From contig OZ242200.1 of the NCBI GenBank assembly GCA_965205995.1, positions 620,001-684,000 of the forward strand: DNA of 64,000 bases, given 5' to 3'. Numbering within the stretch: the first letter of the stretch is position 1; each line of letters opens with the position of its first letter. The position numbers and the translations under genes are program-made. Below are positions 25,753-34,888 of the stretch, piece by piece. This stretch comes from MPNO01 sp965205995 (GTDB lineage: Bacteria; Pseudomonadota; Alphaproteobacteria; MPNO01). Below the pieces are notes generated by a model. That model was not told the origin of the DNA and did no database searches. It saw only the letters and a program-made list of their open reading frames with translations.

Positions 25753-26492
25753 AGACACTGGAGCCGGCCCTCGCCTATCCCGACGAAATGGCGCCGACCC
25801 ATGTCGCCGTGATCATGGACGGCAACGGCCGCTGGGCGGAGGCGCGCAACCTGGAGCGCGCGGTGGGCCACCGGCGGGGAGCGGAGGCGGCCATGCGGGC
25901 GGTCACCAGCGCCGCCGAGCTCGGCATCTCCTATCTGACGCTGTACGGGTTCTCGCACGAGAACTGGAACCGCCCGGCGCGAGAGATCGACGAGTTGATG
26001 CGGCTGTTGCGGAGCTATCTCCGCGACGAGGTGGCGGCGCTCGACCGGCAGGGGGTCAGGATCCTGTTCATCGGCGACCGCCTCCGGCTCGCCAGGGATA
26101 TCGTCGCGCTTCTCGAGACGGCGGAAAGGCGCACCCGCCGCAACTCCGGGCTCACATTGATGATCGCGCTCAGCTATAGCGGGAGGCAGGAGATCACCCA
26201 GGCGGCCCGCAGCCTGGCCCGGCGGGCGGCGGCGGGCGAAATCGACCCGGAGGCGATCGACGAGGCGGCGCTGAGCCGCGAATTATTCACCGCGAACATC
26301 CCCGACCCCGATCTGGTGATCCGTACCAGCGGAGAGCAGCGGATCAGCAACTTCCTCCTCTGGCAATGCGCCTATTCCGAGCTGGTGTTTCTCGACACGC
26401 TCTGGCCGGATTTTTCGCGCGAGGATTTTGTCTCGGCCGTTCGCGAATTCCACCGGCGCGAGCGGCGGTTCGGAACCACCCGTGTCGGCTGA
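25749..26492 (+). CDS. uppS: undecaprenyl diphosphate synthase (isoprenyl transferase)
   Basis: 247-residue cis-prenyltransferase that makes the C55 lipid carrier for peptidoglycan and O-antigen. VAVIMDGNGRWA contains the catalytic Asp24; YGFSHENWNRP and DLVIRTSGEQRISNFLLWQCAYSE-type C-terminal segments are complete. The TTG at 25749 overlaps the frr stop (TTGA); an ATG at 25788 (13 residues shorter) is a possible alternative, since it starts just before the conserved core. The stop lies inside the start region of cdsA. Confidence 0.95.
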   Translation: MKTLEPALAYPDEMAPTHVAVIMDGNGRWAEARNLERAVGHRRGAEAAMRAVTSAAELGISYLTLYGFSHENWNRPAREIDELMRLLRSYLRDEVAALDRQGVRILFIGDRLRLARDIVALLETAERRTRRNSGLTLMIALSYSGRQEITQAARSLARRAAAGEIDPEAIDEAALSRELFTANIPDPDLVIRTSGEQRISNFLLWQCAYSELVFLDTLWPDFSREDFVSAVREFHRRERRFGTTRVG

Positions 26493-27300
26493 CGCCGGGA
26501 TTCCCGGGCTTGCCAAGCGCGTCTTGTCGTCTGCGGTGCTCGGGCCGGCGGTGCTGGCGGCGCTGTATCTGGGCTCGCCTTTTCTCGAAACCGTGGTGAC
26601 CGTCGCGGCCGTGGCGATGGCCTGGGAATGGGACCGGATGTGCGGCGAGCGGCGCTTCGGGTTGAGCGGCTGGGCCGTGGTCCTCAGTCTCGTGGTCGCG
26701 GGCATGGCGGCCTGGAGCGGGCGGTTCGACGTGGTCAGCGCCGCGCTGGTCCTTGGAACTCTGGCGGCCTATGCGGCGGCGACCGCCTCGCATCGCAATC
26801 ATCCTGCCTGGATCTCGGCCGGTCCGATCGTGATCGGCGTTCCCTGCGCGGCGTTGATGTGGCTCCGCGGCCTGCCGACCGGTGGCTTCGAGACCGCGCT
26901 TTGGCTGATCGGCGCCGTCTGGGCCACGGATATCGCGGCGTTCGCGGTCGGACGGCTGGTGGGCGGCACGCGGCTGGCGCCCCGGATCAGCCCCAACAAG
27001 ACCTGGGCCGGGCTGATCGGCGCGATCGCGGTGGCCGCGCTCTGGGGGTTCCTGTTCGCCGTCTGGGCGGGGGCGGAAACCCCCTGGCTGCTGTGCATCC
27101 TGGGCGCCTGCGCGGCGGTGGTCGCCCAGGCGGGGGATCTCGGGATATCGTTCGTCAAGCGGCGCTTCGGCGCAAAGGACGCAAGCAACCTGATCCCCGG
27201 CCACGGTGGCGTACTCGACCGCCTCGACGGAATGCTGACGGCCGCCCCGGCGCTGGTGGCGCTGGTTCTGCTCACCAATGCGGGGATTCTCGCATGGTAG
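26482..27300 (+). CDS. cdsA: phosphatidate cytidylyltransferase
   Basis: 272-residue polytopic membrane enzyme that makes CDP-diacylglycerol for all phospholipids. About seven to eight hydrophobic helices. The family signature is intact at the C-terminus: SFVKRRFGAKDASNLIPGHGG followed by VLDRLDG. I chose the GTG at 26482, which overlaps the uppS end by 11 bp; a longer frame upstream lies within uppS. The end overlaps dxr by 7 bp. Confidence 0.93.
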   Translation: MSADAGIPGLAKRVLSSAVLGPAVLAALYLGSPFLETVVTVAAVAMAWEWDRMCGERRFGLSGWAVVLSLVVAGMAAWSGRFDVVSAALVLGTLAAYAAATASHRNHPAWISAGPIVIGVPCAALMWLRGLPTGGFETALWLIGAVWATDIAAFAVGRLVGGTRLAPRISPNKTWAGLIGAIAVAALWGFLFAVWAGAETPWLLCILGACAAVVAQAGDLGISFVKRRFGAKDASNLIPGHGGVLDRLDGMLTAAPALVALVLLTNAGILAW

Positions 27301-28481
27301 CTCCCGGCGCGCCGCGCAAGGTGACGATTCTCGGCTCCACCGGGTCCATCGGGTGCAGCACCATCGACCTGATCGAGCGCGAGCCGGAGCGGTTCGAGAT
27401 CGTGGCGCTCACCGCCAACACCAACGCGGAGCTTCTCGCCGATCAGGCGCGCCGCGTGGGAGCCGGTTTCGCCGCCGTTGCCGACCCCGCGCAATACCGC
27501 GCCCTCTCGGACGCGCTGGGCCCCTCCGGAATCGCCTGCGCGGCCGGCGCCGAGGCCCTGGTCGAGGCGGCGGAGCGGCAGGCCGAATGGGTGATGGCCG
27601 GCATCGTCGGAGCCGCGGGACTCGCGCCCACCCTCGCCGCGGTCAGGCGCGGGGCGATCGTCGGCCTGGCCAACAAGGAATGCCTGGTCTGCGCCGGCTC
27701 GCTCTTCATGCGCGAGGTCGAGGCGAACGGCGCGACGTTGCTGCCGGTCGATTCCGAGCACAACGCGATCTACCAGGTTTTCGCCTCCGGGGCGCCCGAA
27801 ACGATCGAAAAAATCATCCTCACCGCCTCGGGCGGACCGTTCCGGACCGCATCGATGGATGAAATCGCGCGCGCCACGCCGGCGCAGGCGGTGGCGCACC
27901 CGAACTGGGACATGGGCGCGAAAATCTCGGTCGATTCGGCAACCATGATGAACAAGGGGCTGGAGCTGATCGAGGCCCATCACCTGTTCGGCCTGCCCGG
28001 CGAACGGATCGAGATCGTGGTCCACCCGCAATCGATCGTCCATTCGATGGTCGCCTATATCGACGGATCGGTGCTGGCCCAGCTCGGCGCCCCGGATATG
28101 CGCATCCCGATCTCCTACGCCCTTGCCTGGCCCGAGCGGATGAGCACGCCGAGCGAACGGCTCGACCTCAACGCGGTCGCCAGGCTCGATTTCGAAGAGC
28201 CGGATCCGGTGCGGTTCCCGGCGCTGCGCCTCGCGCGCGAGGCACTGGCCGCCGGAGGCGCCGCACCGACGGTGCTCAACGCCGCCAATGAGGAAGCGGT
28301 GAAGCAATTCCTTGCCGGACGAATCGGTTTCCTCGACATCGCCGGTATCGTCGAGACCGTGCTGGATGCGATGGCGGGCGCCGACATGGCGACCCTGGAT
28401 GACGTGCGCGAGGCCGACCGGCTGGCGCGCGTCCATGCCCGGGCGTCGATGGAGCGTGCGGTCATGCCGGCCGGTGGATAG
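27294..28481 (+). CDS. dxr: 1-deoxy-D-xylulose 5-phosphate reductoisomerase
   Basis: 395-residue second enzyme of the MEP isoprenoid pathway, making 2-C-methylerythritol 4-phosphate with NADPH and a divalent metal. NADPH loop GSTGSIG at 14-20; then ANKECLVCAG, PVDSEHNAIYQ, SGGPFR and the flexible-loop region HPNWDMGAKISVDSATMMNKG. The ATG lies within the end of cdsA (ATGGTAG). The pathway recurs at the far end of the window in ispDF, and its product feeds uppS. Confidence 0.96.
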   Translation: MVAPGAPRKVTILGSTGSIGCSTIDLIEREPERFEIVALTANTNAELLADQARRVGAGFAAVADPAQYRALSDALGPSGIACAAGAEALVEAAERQAEWVMAGIVGAAGLAPTLAAVRRGAIVGLANKECLVCAGSLFMREVEANGATLLPVDSEHNAIYQVFASGAPETIEKIILTASGGPFRTASMDEIARATPAQAVAHPNWDMGAKISVDSATMMNKGLELIEAHHLFGLPGERIEIVVHPQSIVHSMVAYIDGSVLAQLGAPDMRIPISYALAWPERMSTPSERLDLNAVARLDFEEPDPVRFPALRLAREALAAGGAAPTVLNAANEEAVKQFLAGRIGFLDIAGIVETVLDAMAGADMATLDDVREADRLARVHARASMERAVMPAGG

Positions 28482-28489
28482 CGGAGACG

Positions 28490-29659
28490 ATGGAAGTGTT
28501 CGGTAACGGCGTGGATCTGGTGCTTTCCTTTCTGGTCTTGCTGCAGGAATACCTCCTCCCCTTCCTGATCGCGATCACCATCCTGGTGTTCGTGCATGAA
28601 ATGGGACATTACCTCGTCGCGCGCTGGTGCGGCGTTCGGGTGGAAGTGTTTTCCGTCGGTTTTGGCGGAGAAATCTGCGGCCGGACGGATTCCCTCGGGA
28701 CCCGCTGGAAGGTGAGTTGGATCCCGATCGGCGGCTACGTCAAGATGTTCGGCGAAATGCTTCCGCCAACCGGGGAGGGGGAGGGCGGGACCAGGCTGAG
28801 CCCCGAGGAGGAGCGGGTTTCGTTCCACACCAAGGCGCTTTGGCGCCGCGCCGCGATCGTCTTCGCCGGTCCGTTCGCCAATTTCCTGTTCGCCTTGGTC
28901 CTGTTGGCGGCGATCTTCGCGACCATCGGCGAGCGCTCGACCCCGGCCAACATCACCGCGGTGATCGAAGGCAGCGCGGCGGAACGCGCCGGGATCAAGG
29001 CGGGCGACATAATCCGCAATGTCAACGGCAGCGAGATCGAACGTTTCGAGCAGTTCGCCCGCATTGTCCGCTTTTCCCCCGGGATACGGCTGGAACTCGA
29101 GGTGGAGCGGGAGGGCAGGCGCGTGAAGCTGTTTGCCGTACCCGACGAAGTCCAGGTGGGCGGCCCTGGCGGCCTGCAGAAGATGGGCCGCCTCGGCGTG
29201 TCCCGAACCGGCGGCGGGATGACCATCGTCCGCCACGATCCCGGCGAAGCGGTGATCCGCGGCACCGCCGAGATGTTCCGCATAATCGGGGAGATCTTCC
29301 AGGCAGTCGGACAGATGCTGTCCGGCACCCGGGATACCAGCGATCTGGGAGGTCCGATACGAATCGCGCAGATTTCAGGCGATGTCTGGCAAGCCGGGGT
29401 GCTCAGCATGGTCGCCTTCGTCGCCACCCTGTCGATCAATCTCGGGCTGATCAACCTGTTTCCCATACCGCTGCTGGATGGCGGGCATCTGATGTTCTAT
29501 GCGATCGAAGCCGTGGCGGGACGGCCGCCCGGCCGACGGGTGCGGGAATATGGCTACCGTATGGGAATCGCCTTGGTGCTGGGGCTTATGGTATTCGTGA
29601 CTTGGAACGACCTGCTGCAGCTCCGGATCTTCGACTTCCTTGTCGATCTGGTAACCTAG
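28490..29659 (+). CDS. rseP: site-2 intramembrane zinc metalloprotease (RseP/MmpA)
   Basis: 389-residue site-2 protease. HEMGH at residues 36-40 holds the zinc ligands and catalytic Glu; the partner motif PIPLLDGGHLMF lies near 325-336. One PDZ domain is visible around residues 155-220 (ITAVIEGSAAERAGIKAGDIIRNV begins it); E. coli RseP has two. In Caulobacter the homologue MmpA degrades the PodJ remnant, in E. coli RseP cleaves RseA and signal peptides. Location between dxr and bamA is the classic one. Confidence 0.94.
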   Translation: MEVFGNGVDLVLSFLVLLQEYLLPFLIAITILVFVHEMGHYLVARWCGVRVEVFSVGFGGEICGRTDSLGTRWKVSWIPIGGYVKMFGEMLPPTGEGEGGTRLSPEEERVSFHTKALWRRAAIVFAGPFANFLFALVLLAAIFATIGERSTPANITAVIEGSAAERAGIKAGDIIRNVNGSEIERFEQFARIVRFSPGIRLELEVEREGRRVKLFAVPDEVQVGGPGGLQKMGRLGVSRTGGGMTIVRHDPGEAVIRGTAEMFRIIGEIFQAVGQMLSGTRDTSDLGGPIRIAQISGDVWQAGVLSMVAFVATLSINLGLINLFPIPLLDGGHLMFYAIEAVAGRPPGRRVREYGYRMGIALVLGLMVFVTWNDLLQLRIFDFLVDLVT

Positions 29660-29666
29660 GGCAAGC

Positions 29667-31970
29667 GTGAGGCAAGGCGTGTTGTGTTTCTTTAGGCGGA
29701 TTGCCGCGGCGGCGGGAACGCTCGCCGCGATCCTCGGGGTGCTGGCATTCGTCGATGCCGCCCAGGCGCAAGACCCGCGCGGGCCGGTGAGCGCGATCCG
29801 CATCGAGGGTTCGGAGCGTGTCGAACCCGAAACCGTTCGCTCCTACATGACGTTCAAATCCGGCGCCACTATCACCGACGCCGACCTCGACGAATCGCTA
29901 AAACGCCTGTTCGAGACCGGCCTGTTCGCCGATGTGGCGGTTCGGCGCGAAGGAAGCGAGGTCGTGGTCCGGATCGTCGAGAACCCGATCATCAACCGGA
30001 TCGCATTCGAGGGAAACCTGCGCATCGAGGATGAAATCCTGCGGGACGAGATCACGCTTCGGCCCCGTGTCGTCTATACGCGGTCGCGGGTCCAGGCCGA
30101 TCTGTTGCGGATCATCGAAATCTATCGCGGCAGCGGCAGGTTCGCCGCCCGGGTCGTGCCGAAAGTGGTCCAGCTTCCGCAGAACCGGGTGAACCTGATC
30201 TTCGAAATTCACGAAGGCAGCCCCACCGATGTCCGCCGGATCACCTTCATCGGCAACGCGCGGTTTACCGACGGCGAGCTCAGAGATGCCATTCAAACCA
30301 GGGAATCCGGGATATTCAGCTTCTTCAGCGGCGGCGACCTTTATGACCCGGATCGGCTGACATTCGATCGGGAACTGGTACGCCGCAAATATCTGAACGC
30401 CGGCTACGCGGACTTTCGCGTGGTCTCGGCGGTTGCCGAACTCACGCCCAACCAGGAAGCCTTCTTCATCACCTTCACCCTGGAAGAGGGCAAGCATTAC
30501 CGATTCGGCAAGATCGGCGTCACCACCACGTTGCGGGACCTCGATCTAAAGCCCATCAAGGAGGCCGTCGAGATCGCCGAGGGCGATCCGTACAGCGCCG
30601 AAGACGTCGAAAACGCGACAAGCGCCCTGACCGACGCCGCCGGCCGTGCCGGCTATGCGTTTGTCGATGTGAAGCCCGAAATTGAACGCGATCGCGAAAA
30701 TCGACGCATCGGCGTTTCATTCGAGATCGATCAGGGTCCGCGCGTTTTCGTCGAGCGGATCGAAATTCGCGGAAACCTTCGTACCGAGGACCAGGTGATC
30801 CGGCGGGAGTTCCGCCTCGTCGAAGGCGATGCCTTCAACAGCGACTACATCCGCCGCGCACGCCGTAGCCTCCGCAATCTGGGCTTCTTCGAGGGCGTCG
30901 AGATCAAGAACGTTCCGGGCTCGGCCCCGGATCAGACCGTGATCGAGGTCAGCGTCACGGAACGTTCCACCGGAGAAATTTCTTTCGGCGCCGGCTATTC
31001 GACCGCGGTGGGAGGGATCGCCGACATTGTGCTGCGCGAACGTAACCTGTTAGGAAAAGGCCAGGATGCGAGAATACGTGCGCAGATCGCCCAGAGAGAG
31101 CAGCAAATCGAGCTGAATTTCACCGAACCTTACTTCCTCGACCGCAAGCTGGCGGCAGGATTCGATGTGTTCAGCACGGCGCGCGATTACCAGGAACAGA
31201 GTTCCTTCGACCAGGAAACGCAAGGATTCGCCCTGCGCATTGCATATCCGGTCGCCGAGGATCTGAGACAGCGCTGGCGGTATACGCTGCGGCGGGACGA
31301 TATCTCCGGGATCTCGAGCGATGCCGCGTCGGTGATCGCCGAACAGGAAGGCGATGCCGTGCTCTCGGCGATCGGCCATGCCATCGTCTACGACACGAGA
31401 GACAGCCGCTTCTCGCCACGGGAAGGCCTGCTTGCCAGCATGGACCACGAACTCGCCGGGATCGGCGGGGAGGTGAAGTTCCTGAAGACCGAGGTCAGGG
31501 GATCGGCGTTCATCCCCATCACCGACACCCTGACCGGCAGCGCGACGTTTGGCAGCGGCTACGTATTCGGGCTCGGCCAGGACACTCGAATTCTCGACCG
31601 GTTCTTCCTCGGTAGCGACGAAGTGAGAGGCTTCGCCCTCGCCGGCGCGAGCCCGCGCGATATGAATACCGAAGATGCGGTCGGCGGGAATTGGTACTAT
31701 GCGGGCTCTGTCGCGGTTTCCTTCCCGCTCGGCCTCCCCAACGAGGCGGGGTTACGCGGGCGTGCCTTCGTCGATTACGGAAGCACCGGAATCACCGAGG
31801 GAGACGAGGCCGGCATTTTGGATGTCGCCAGCATCCGTGCGTCGGCGGGCATGGGACTGTCCTGGGCGTCTGTGCTCGGGCCGATGAATATCGATTTCGC
31901 CTGGCCCATCCACAAGGAAAGCTACGACGAAACCCAACTCGTCCGTTTCAGCTTCGGAACAAGGTTCTAG
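29667..31970 (+). CDS. bamA: outer membrane protein assembly factor
   Basis: 767-residue Omp85-family core of the BAM complex, which folds beta-barrel proteins into the outer membrane. A signal peptide ends at AQA-QDPRG near residue 35. Five POTRA domains cover roughly 38-430, followed by the 16-strand barrel with the conserved loop segment DEVRGFALAGASPRD (VRGF) and the C-terminal beta-signal VRFSFGTRF ending in Phe. GTG start 7 bp after rseP. skp follows after 7 bp. Confidence 0.95.
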   Translation: MRQGVLCFFRRIAAAAGTLAAILGVLAFVDAAQAQDPRGPVSAIRIEGSERVEPETVRSYMTFKSGATITDADLDESLKRLFETGLFADVAVRREGSEVVVRIVENPIINRIAFEGNLRIEDEILRDEITLRPRVVYTRSRVQADLLRIIEIYRGSGRFAARVVPKVVQLPQNRVNLIFEIHEGSPTDVRRITFIGNARFTDGELRDAIQTRESGIFSFFSGGDLYDPDRLTFDRELVRRKYLNAGYADFRVVSAVAELTPNQEAFFITFTLEEGKHYRFGKIGVTTTLRDLDLKPIKEAVEIAEGDPYSAEDVENATSALTDAAGRAGYAFVDVKPEIERDRENRRIGVSFEIDQGPRVFVERIEIRGNLRTEDQVIRREFRLVEGDAFNSDYIRRARRSLRNLGFFEGVEIKNVPGSAPDQTVIEVSVTERSTGEISFGAGYSTAVGGIADIVLRERNLLGKGQDARIRAQIAQREQQIELNFTEPYFLDRKLAAGFDVFSTARDYQEQSSFDQETQGFALRIAYPVAEDLRQRWRYTLRRDDISGISSDAASVIAEQEGDAVLSAIGHAIVYDTRDSRFSPREGLLASMDHELAGIGGEVKFLKTEVRGSAFIPITDTLTGSATFGSGYVFGLGQDTRILDRFFLGSDEVRGFALAGASPRDMNTEDAVGGNWYYAGSVAVSFPLGLPNEAGLRGRAFVDYGSTGITEGDEAGILDVASIRASAGMGLSWASVLGPMNIDFAWPIHKESYDETQLVRFSFGTRF

Positions 31971-31977
31971 CAGCGCC

Positions 31978-32580
31978 ATGCAGTCCATCGCCCAACGCTA
32001 CCTCCCCGTTCTCGCCGCCGGCTTGGCGATCTGTATTCTCGATGTATCGCTGCCGTGGACCGCGACCGCTCAGGAAAAACGCCCTTCCATCGGCGTCGTC
32101 GATGTGCAGCATATTCTCCGGAACTCCAAAGCCGCCAAGAGCGTGCGCCCGCAGATCGAAAAGCTGCGCACGAATTACCAGTCCTCGGTCAGGGAGCGGG
32201 AAACGGAGCTGCGGAAAGCCAGCCTGGATCTGCAGCGCCAGCGCGCAATTCTTTCCCCGCAGGCTTTCGCCAAGAGGCGGAGCGTCTATGAGGAGCAGGC
32301 GCGCGAGGCCCAGATCGATTTTCAGAATCGCAAGCGTCAACTCGACAACGCCTACAGCACCGCCATGCGCAGCGTCCACCGATCCATGGTGGTCGCGGCG
32401 GCCAAGATAGCGGAAGAACGCAAGTTCGACATCGTCTTGCCGAAATCGCTCGTCCTGCTTGCGGACCAGAAACTCGACATAACGGGGGAGGTGCTGCGCC
32501 ACGTCGACGAGAGCCTGCCGTCGGTCAAGGTGAGTGTGACGAAACCGGCCGATGGCAAGGCGCCGGCGCCGAACAACTGA
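31978..32580 (+). CDS. skp: OmpH/Skp family periplasmic chaperone
   Basis: 200-residue periplasmic holdase for unfolded outer-membrane proteins. Signal peptide to about TATAQ-EK (residue 32). The mature part begins with the OmpH start IGVVDVQHIL and continues as a long charged helix pair (RPQIEKLRTNYQSSVRERET, VYEEQAREAQIDFQNRKRQL), the tentacles of Skp. It ends with ERKFDIVLPKSLVLLAD, the returning beta-strand region. It sits between bamA and lpxD as in most Gram-negative genomes. Confidence 0.93.
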   Translation: MQSIAQRYLPVLAAGLAICILDVSLPWTATAQEKRPSIGVVDVQHILRNSKAAKSVRPQIEKLRTNYQSSVRERETELRKASLDLQRQRAILSPQAFAKRRSVYEEQAREAQIDFQNRKRQLDNAYSTAMRSVHRSMVVAAAKIAEERKFDIVLPKSLVLLADQKLDITGEVLRHVDESLPSVKVSVTKPADGKAPAPNN

Positions 32581-32582
32581 GT

Positions 32583-33605
32583 ATGGCGGATCCTCGTTTT
32601 TTCGATCGAGCTGGCCCGTTCTCCCTCGCTGAACTCGCCGAACTCGGCGGCGCGGCGCTGGGCGCGAACGCCGATCCGGAACGCCAAATGGACGACGTAG
32701 GGCCGCTCCACGCCGCGCGCGCGGGGGAGGTCAGCTTTTACGACAACCGGCGCTATGCCGATAGCCTGGCCGCCAGCGCCGCCGGCGCCTGCCTGATCCG
32801 GGACGCCGACACCGGCATGGCGCCGTCCGAAATGGCGTTGCTGGTGACCGAAACGCCGTATTTGGCCTTTGCCCGGGTGAGTCGGGCTTTCTATCCGATC
32901 CCGCCCGTCGAGCCCGGGATCGCCCCGACGGCGTCGGTCGACCCGAAGGCGGCGATCGGACCGGGTTGCCGGATCGATCCCTTTGCCGCCATAGCGGCGG
33001 GGGTTTCCATCGGGCCGCGCTGCCACATCGGTCCCCACGTCGCGATCGGACGCGGGGTGACGATCGGCGAGGATGTCCGAATCGGACCGGGGTGCAGCCT
33101 CGGCCATTGCGTCGTCGGGTCCCGAGTGCGCATGCTCGCCGGCGTCCGGATCGGCGAAGACGGGTTCGGTTTCGCGACCGACAAGGATGCCGGCAGCCAT
33201 GTGGACATCCCCCAGATCGGCCGCGTTCTGATCGAGGACGACGTCGAGATCGGCGCCAATTCCACCATCGACCGCGGCGCCGGCCCCGACACCGTGATCG
33301 GCCAGGGAACCAGGATTGATAACCTGGTCCAGATCGGTCACAATGTGGTCCTCGGACGCGGCTGTATTGTTGTTGCCCAAGCTGGCATTTCCGGGAGCAC
33401 CACTCTTGGAGATTTCGCCGTGGTCGCCGCTCAAGGCGGTGTCGCTGGACATCTCAGGATCGGCGCCGGCGCCAGGATTGCCGCCAAGGCGGGGGTCATG
33501 CGCGATGTCGCGGAAGGTGAAACCGTTGCAGGTGCGCCCGCGGTGCCGATCAAGCAGTTCTTTCGCCGAGTCGCCACCTTGAGACGGCTGTCGGAACGAG
33601 AATAG
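32583..33605 (+). CDS. lpxD: UDP-3-O-acylglucosamine N-acyltransferase
   Basis: 340-residue third enzyme of lipid A synthesis; it adds the second acyl chain from acyl-ACP to UDP-3-O-acyl-glucosamine. An N-terminal uridine-binding domain (FYDNRRYADSLAASAAGACL) precedes about ten left-handed beta-helix hexapeptide repeats (for example IGPRCHIGPHVAIG). The catalytic His is His253 in QIGHNVVLGRG. ATG start 2 bp after skp; fabZ follows after 9 bp. Confidence 0.96.
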   Translation: MADPRFFDRAGPFSLAELAELGGAALGANADPERQMDDVGPLHAARAGEVSFYDNRRYADSLAASAAGACLIRDADTGMAPSEMALLVTETPYLAFARVSRAFYPIPPVEPGIAPTASVDPKAAIGPGCRIDPFAAIAAGVSIGPRCHIGPHVAIGRGVTIGEDVRIGPGCSLGHCVVGSRVRMLAGVRIGEDGFGFATDKDAGSHVDIPQIGRVLIEDDVEIGANSTIDRGAGPDTVIGQGTRIDNLVQIGHNVVLGRGCIVVAQAGISGSTTLGDFAVVAAQGGVAGHLRIGAGARIAAKAGVMRDVAEGETVAGAPAVPIKQFFRRVATLRRLSERE

Positions 33606-33614
33606 CCACAGCCC

Positions 33615-34082
33615 ATGGACATTGTAGAGACCGAAGTTCCAATCACCGATATCTCGATCGAGCGGGTCATGGAAATGATCCCGCACCGGTATCCGTTTCT
33701 CATGATCGACCGGGTGCTCGAACTCGTCCCCAACGTGCGGGCAACCGGGCTCAAGAACGTCTCGATCAACGAAGCGCATTTTCAGGGCCATTTTCAGGGC
33801 GCCAAGGTCATGCCGGGGGTCCTGCTGATCGAAGCGATGGCGCAGACGGCGGCGGTGCTGGTCGTGCACACGCTGGGAGCCGGGGCCGAAGGCAAGCTGG
33901 TCTATTTCATGTCGGTCGACGGCGCCCGGTTCCGCAAGCCGGTCGTCCCGGGCGATTCGGTTCGGATCGAAGTCGAGAAGGTGCACAGCCGCGGCAATGT
34001 CTGGAAGTTCAGCGGTAAAGCCGTTGTCGAGGGCTCGGTGGCCGCCGAAGCCACCTACGCCGCAATGATCCGGGACCGCTAG
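33615..34082 (+). CDS. fabZ: 3-hydroxyacyl-ACP dehydratase
   Basis: 155-residue hot-dog-fold dehydratase of fatty acid elongation. It competes with LpxA and LpxD for 3-hydroxyacyl-ACP, which explains its place in the lpx operon. MIPHRYPFLMIDRV opens the core; the catalytic pair is His59 (QGHFQG) and Glu73 (LIEAMAQ). Normal length. A weak ATG-proximal ribosome-binding site; lpxA follows after 5 bp. Confidence 0.96.
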   Translation: MDIVETEVPITDISIERVMEMIPHRYPFLMIDRVLELVPNVRATGLKNVSINEAHFQGHFQGAKVMPGVLLIEAMAQTAAVLVVHTLGAGAEGKLVYFMSVDGARFRKPVVPGDSVRIEVEKVHSRGNVWKFSGKAVVEGSVAAEATYAAMIRDR

Positions 34083-34087
34083 GCTTC

Positions 34088-34888
34088 ATGGCCGAGATTC
34101 ACCCCACGGCGATCGTCGAATCGGGGGCCGAGCTGGGGGAGGGCGTCGCTATCGGCCCTTACTGCACCGTCGGTCACGACGCGGTGCTCGGGAGCGGCGT
34201 CCGGCTGGTCTCCCATGTGGTGGTCGCGGGCCGCACGACGATCGGGGCCGACACCTGCGTCTACCCCTTCGCCTCCATTGGCCTGCCGCCGCAGGACCTC
34301 AAATACAGGGGCGAACCCTCCAGGCTCGAGATCGGCGCCGCTAACACCATCCGCGAGCAAGTCACCATGAACCCGGGGACCGAGGGCGGCGGCATGCTGA
34401 CCCGGGTCGGCGATAACGGGCTGTTCATGACCGGGACTCACGTCGCCCACGACTGCAAGATCGGAAATCACGTCATCTGCGCCAACAACGCCACGCTGGG
34501 CGGGCATGTCGTGGTGGACGATTTCGCGATCATCGGCGGTCTGGCCGCGGTCCACCAGCACTGCCGAATCGGCGCCCATGCGATCATCGGCGGCGTGTCC
34601 GCGGTGGTGCAGGACGTCATCCCTTACGGATCGGCCACCGGGGACCGCGCCCGTCTGATCGGCCTCAACGTCGTGGGCCTCCGGCGCCGGGACTTTTCGC
34701 GCACCGATATCCAGGCGCTTCGCGCCGCCTACCGGCTCCTCTTCGCGGAAGAGGGGACTCTCGCCGAGCGTCTCGAAGATGTGGCCCTGATGTACTCGGA
34801 CAACGTGCCGGTCATGGATATCGTGACGTTCATCCGCGCCGATTCGAACCGCGCGATCTGCCAGCCCAAGGCGGGCAATGCCCCCTAG
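34088..34888 (+). CDS. lpxA: UDP-N-acetylglucosamine acyltransferase
   Basis: 266-residue first enzyme of lipid A synthesis, a trimeric left-handed beta-helix. The N-terminal hexapeptide repeats begin at IHPTAIVESGAELGEGVAIG. The catalytic His is His121 in THVAHDCKIG, equivalent to E. coli His125. GLPPQDLKYRGE and GLNVVGLRRRDFS are further family marks. The end overlaps lpxI by 11 bp. Confidence 0.96.
   Translation: MAEIHPTAIVESGAELGEGVAIGPYCTVGHDAVLGSGVRLVSHVVVAGRTTIGADTCVYPFASIGLPPQDLKYRGEPSRLEIGAANTIREQVTMNPGTEGGGMLTRVGDNGLFMTGTHVAHDCKIGNHVICANNATLGGHVVVDDFAIIGGLAAVHQHCRIGAHAIIGGVSAVVQDVIPYGSATGDRARLIGLNVVGLRRRDFSRTDIQALRAAYRLLFAEEGTLAERLEDVALMYSDNVPVMDIVTFIRADSNRAICQPKAGNAP

Noticed and set aside
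26799..28436. 545-codon minus-strand frame opposite cdsA and dxr.
   Set aside because: Antisense shadow; both plus-strand genes have complete family motifs.
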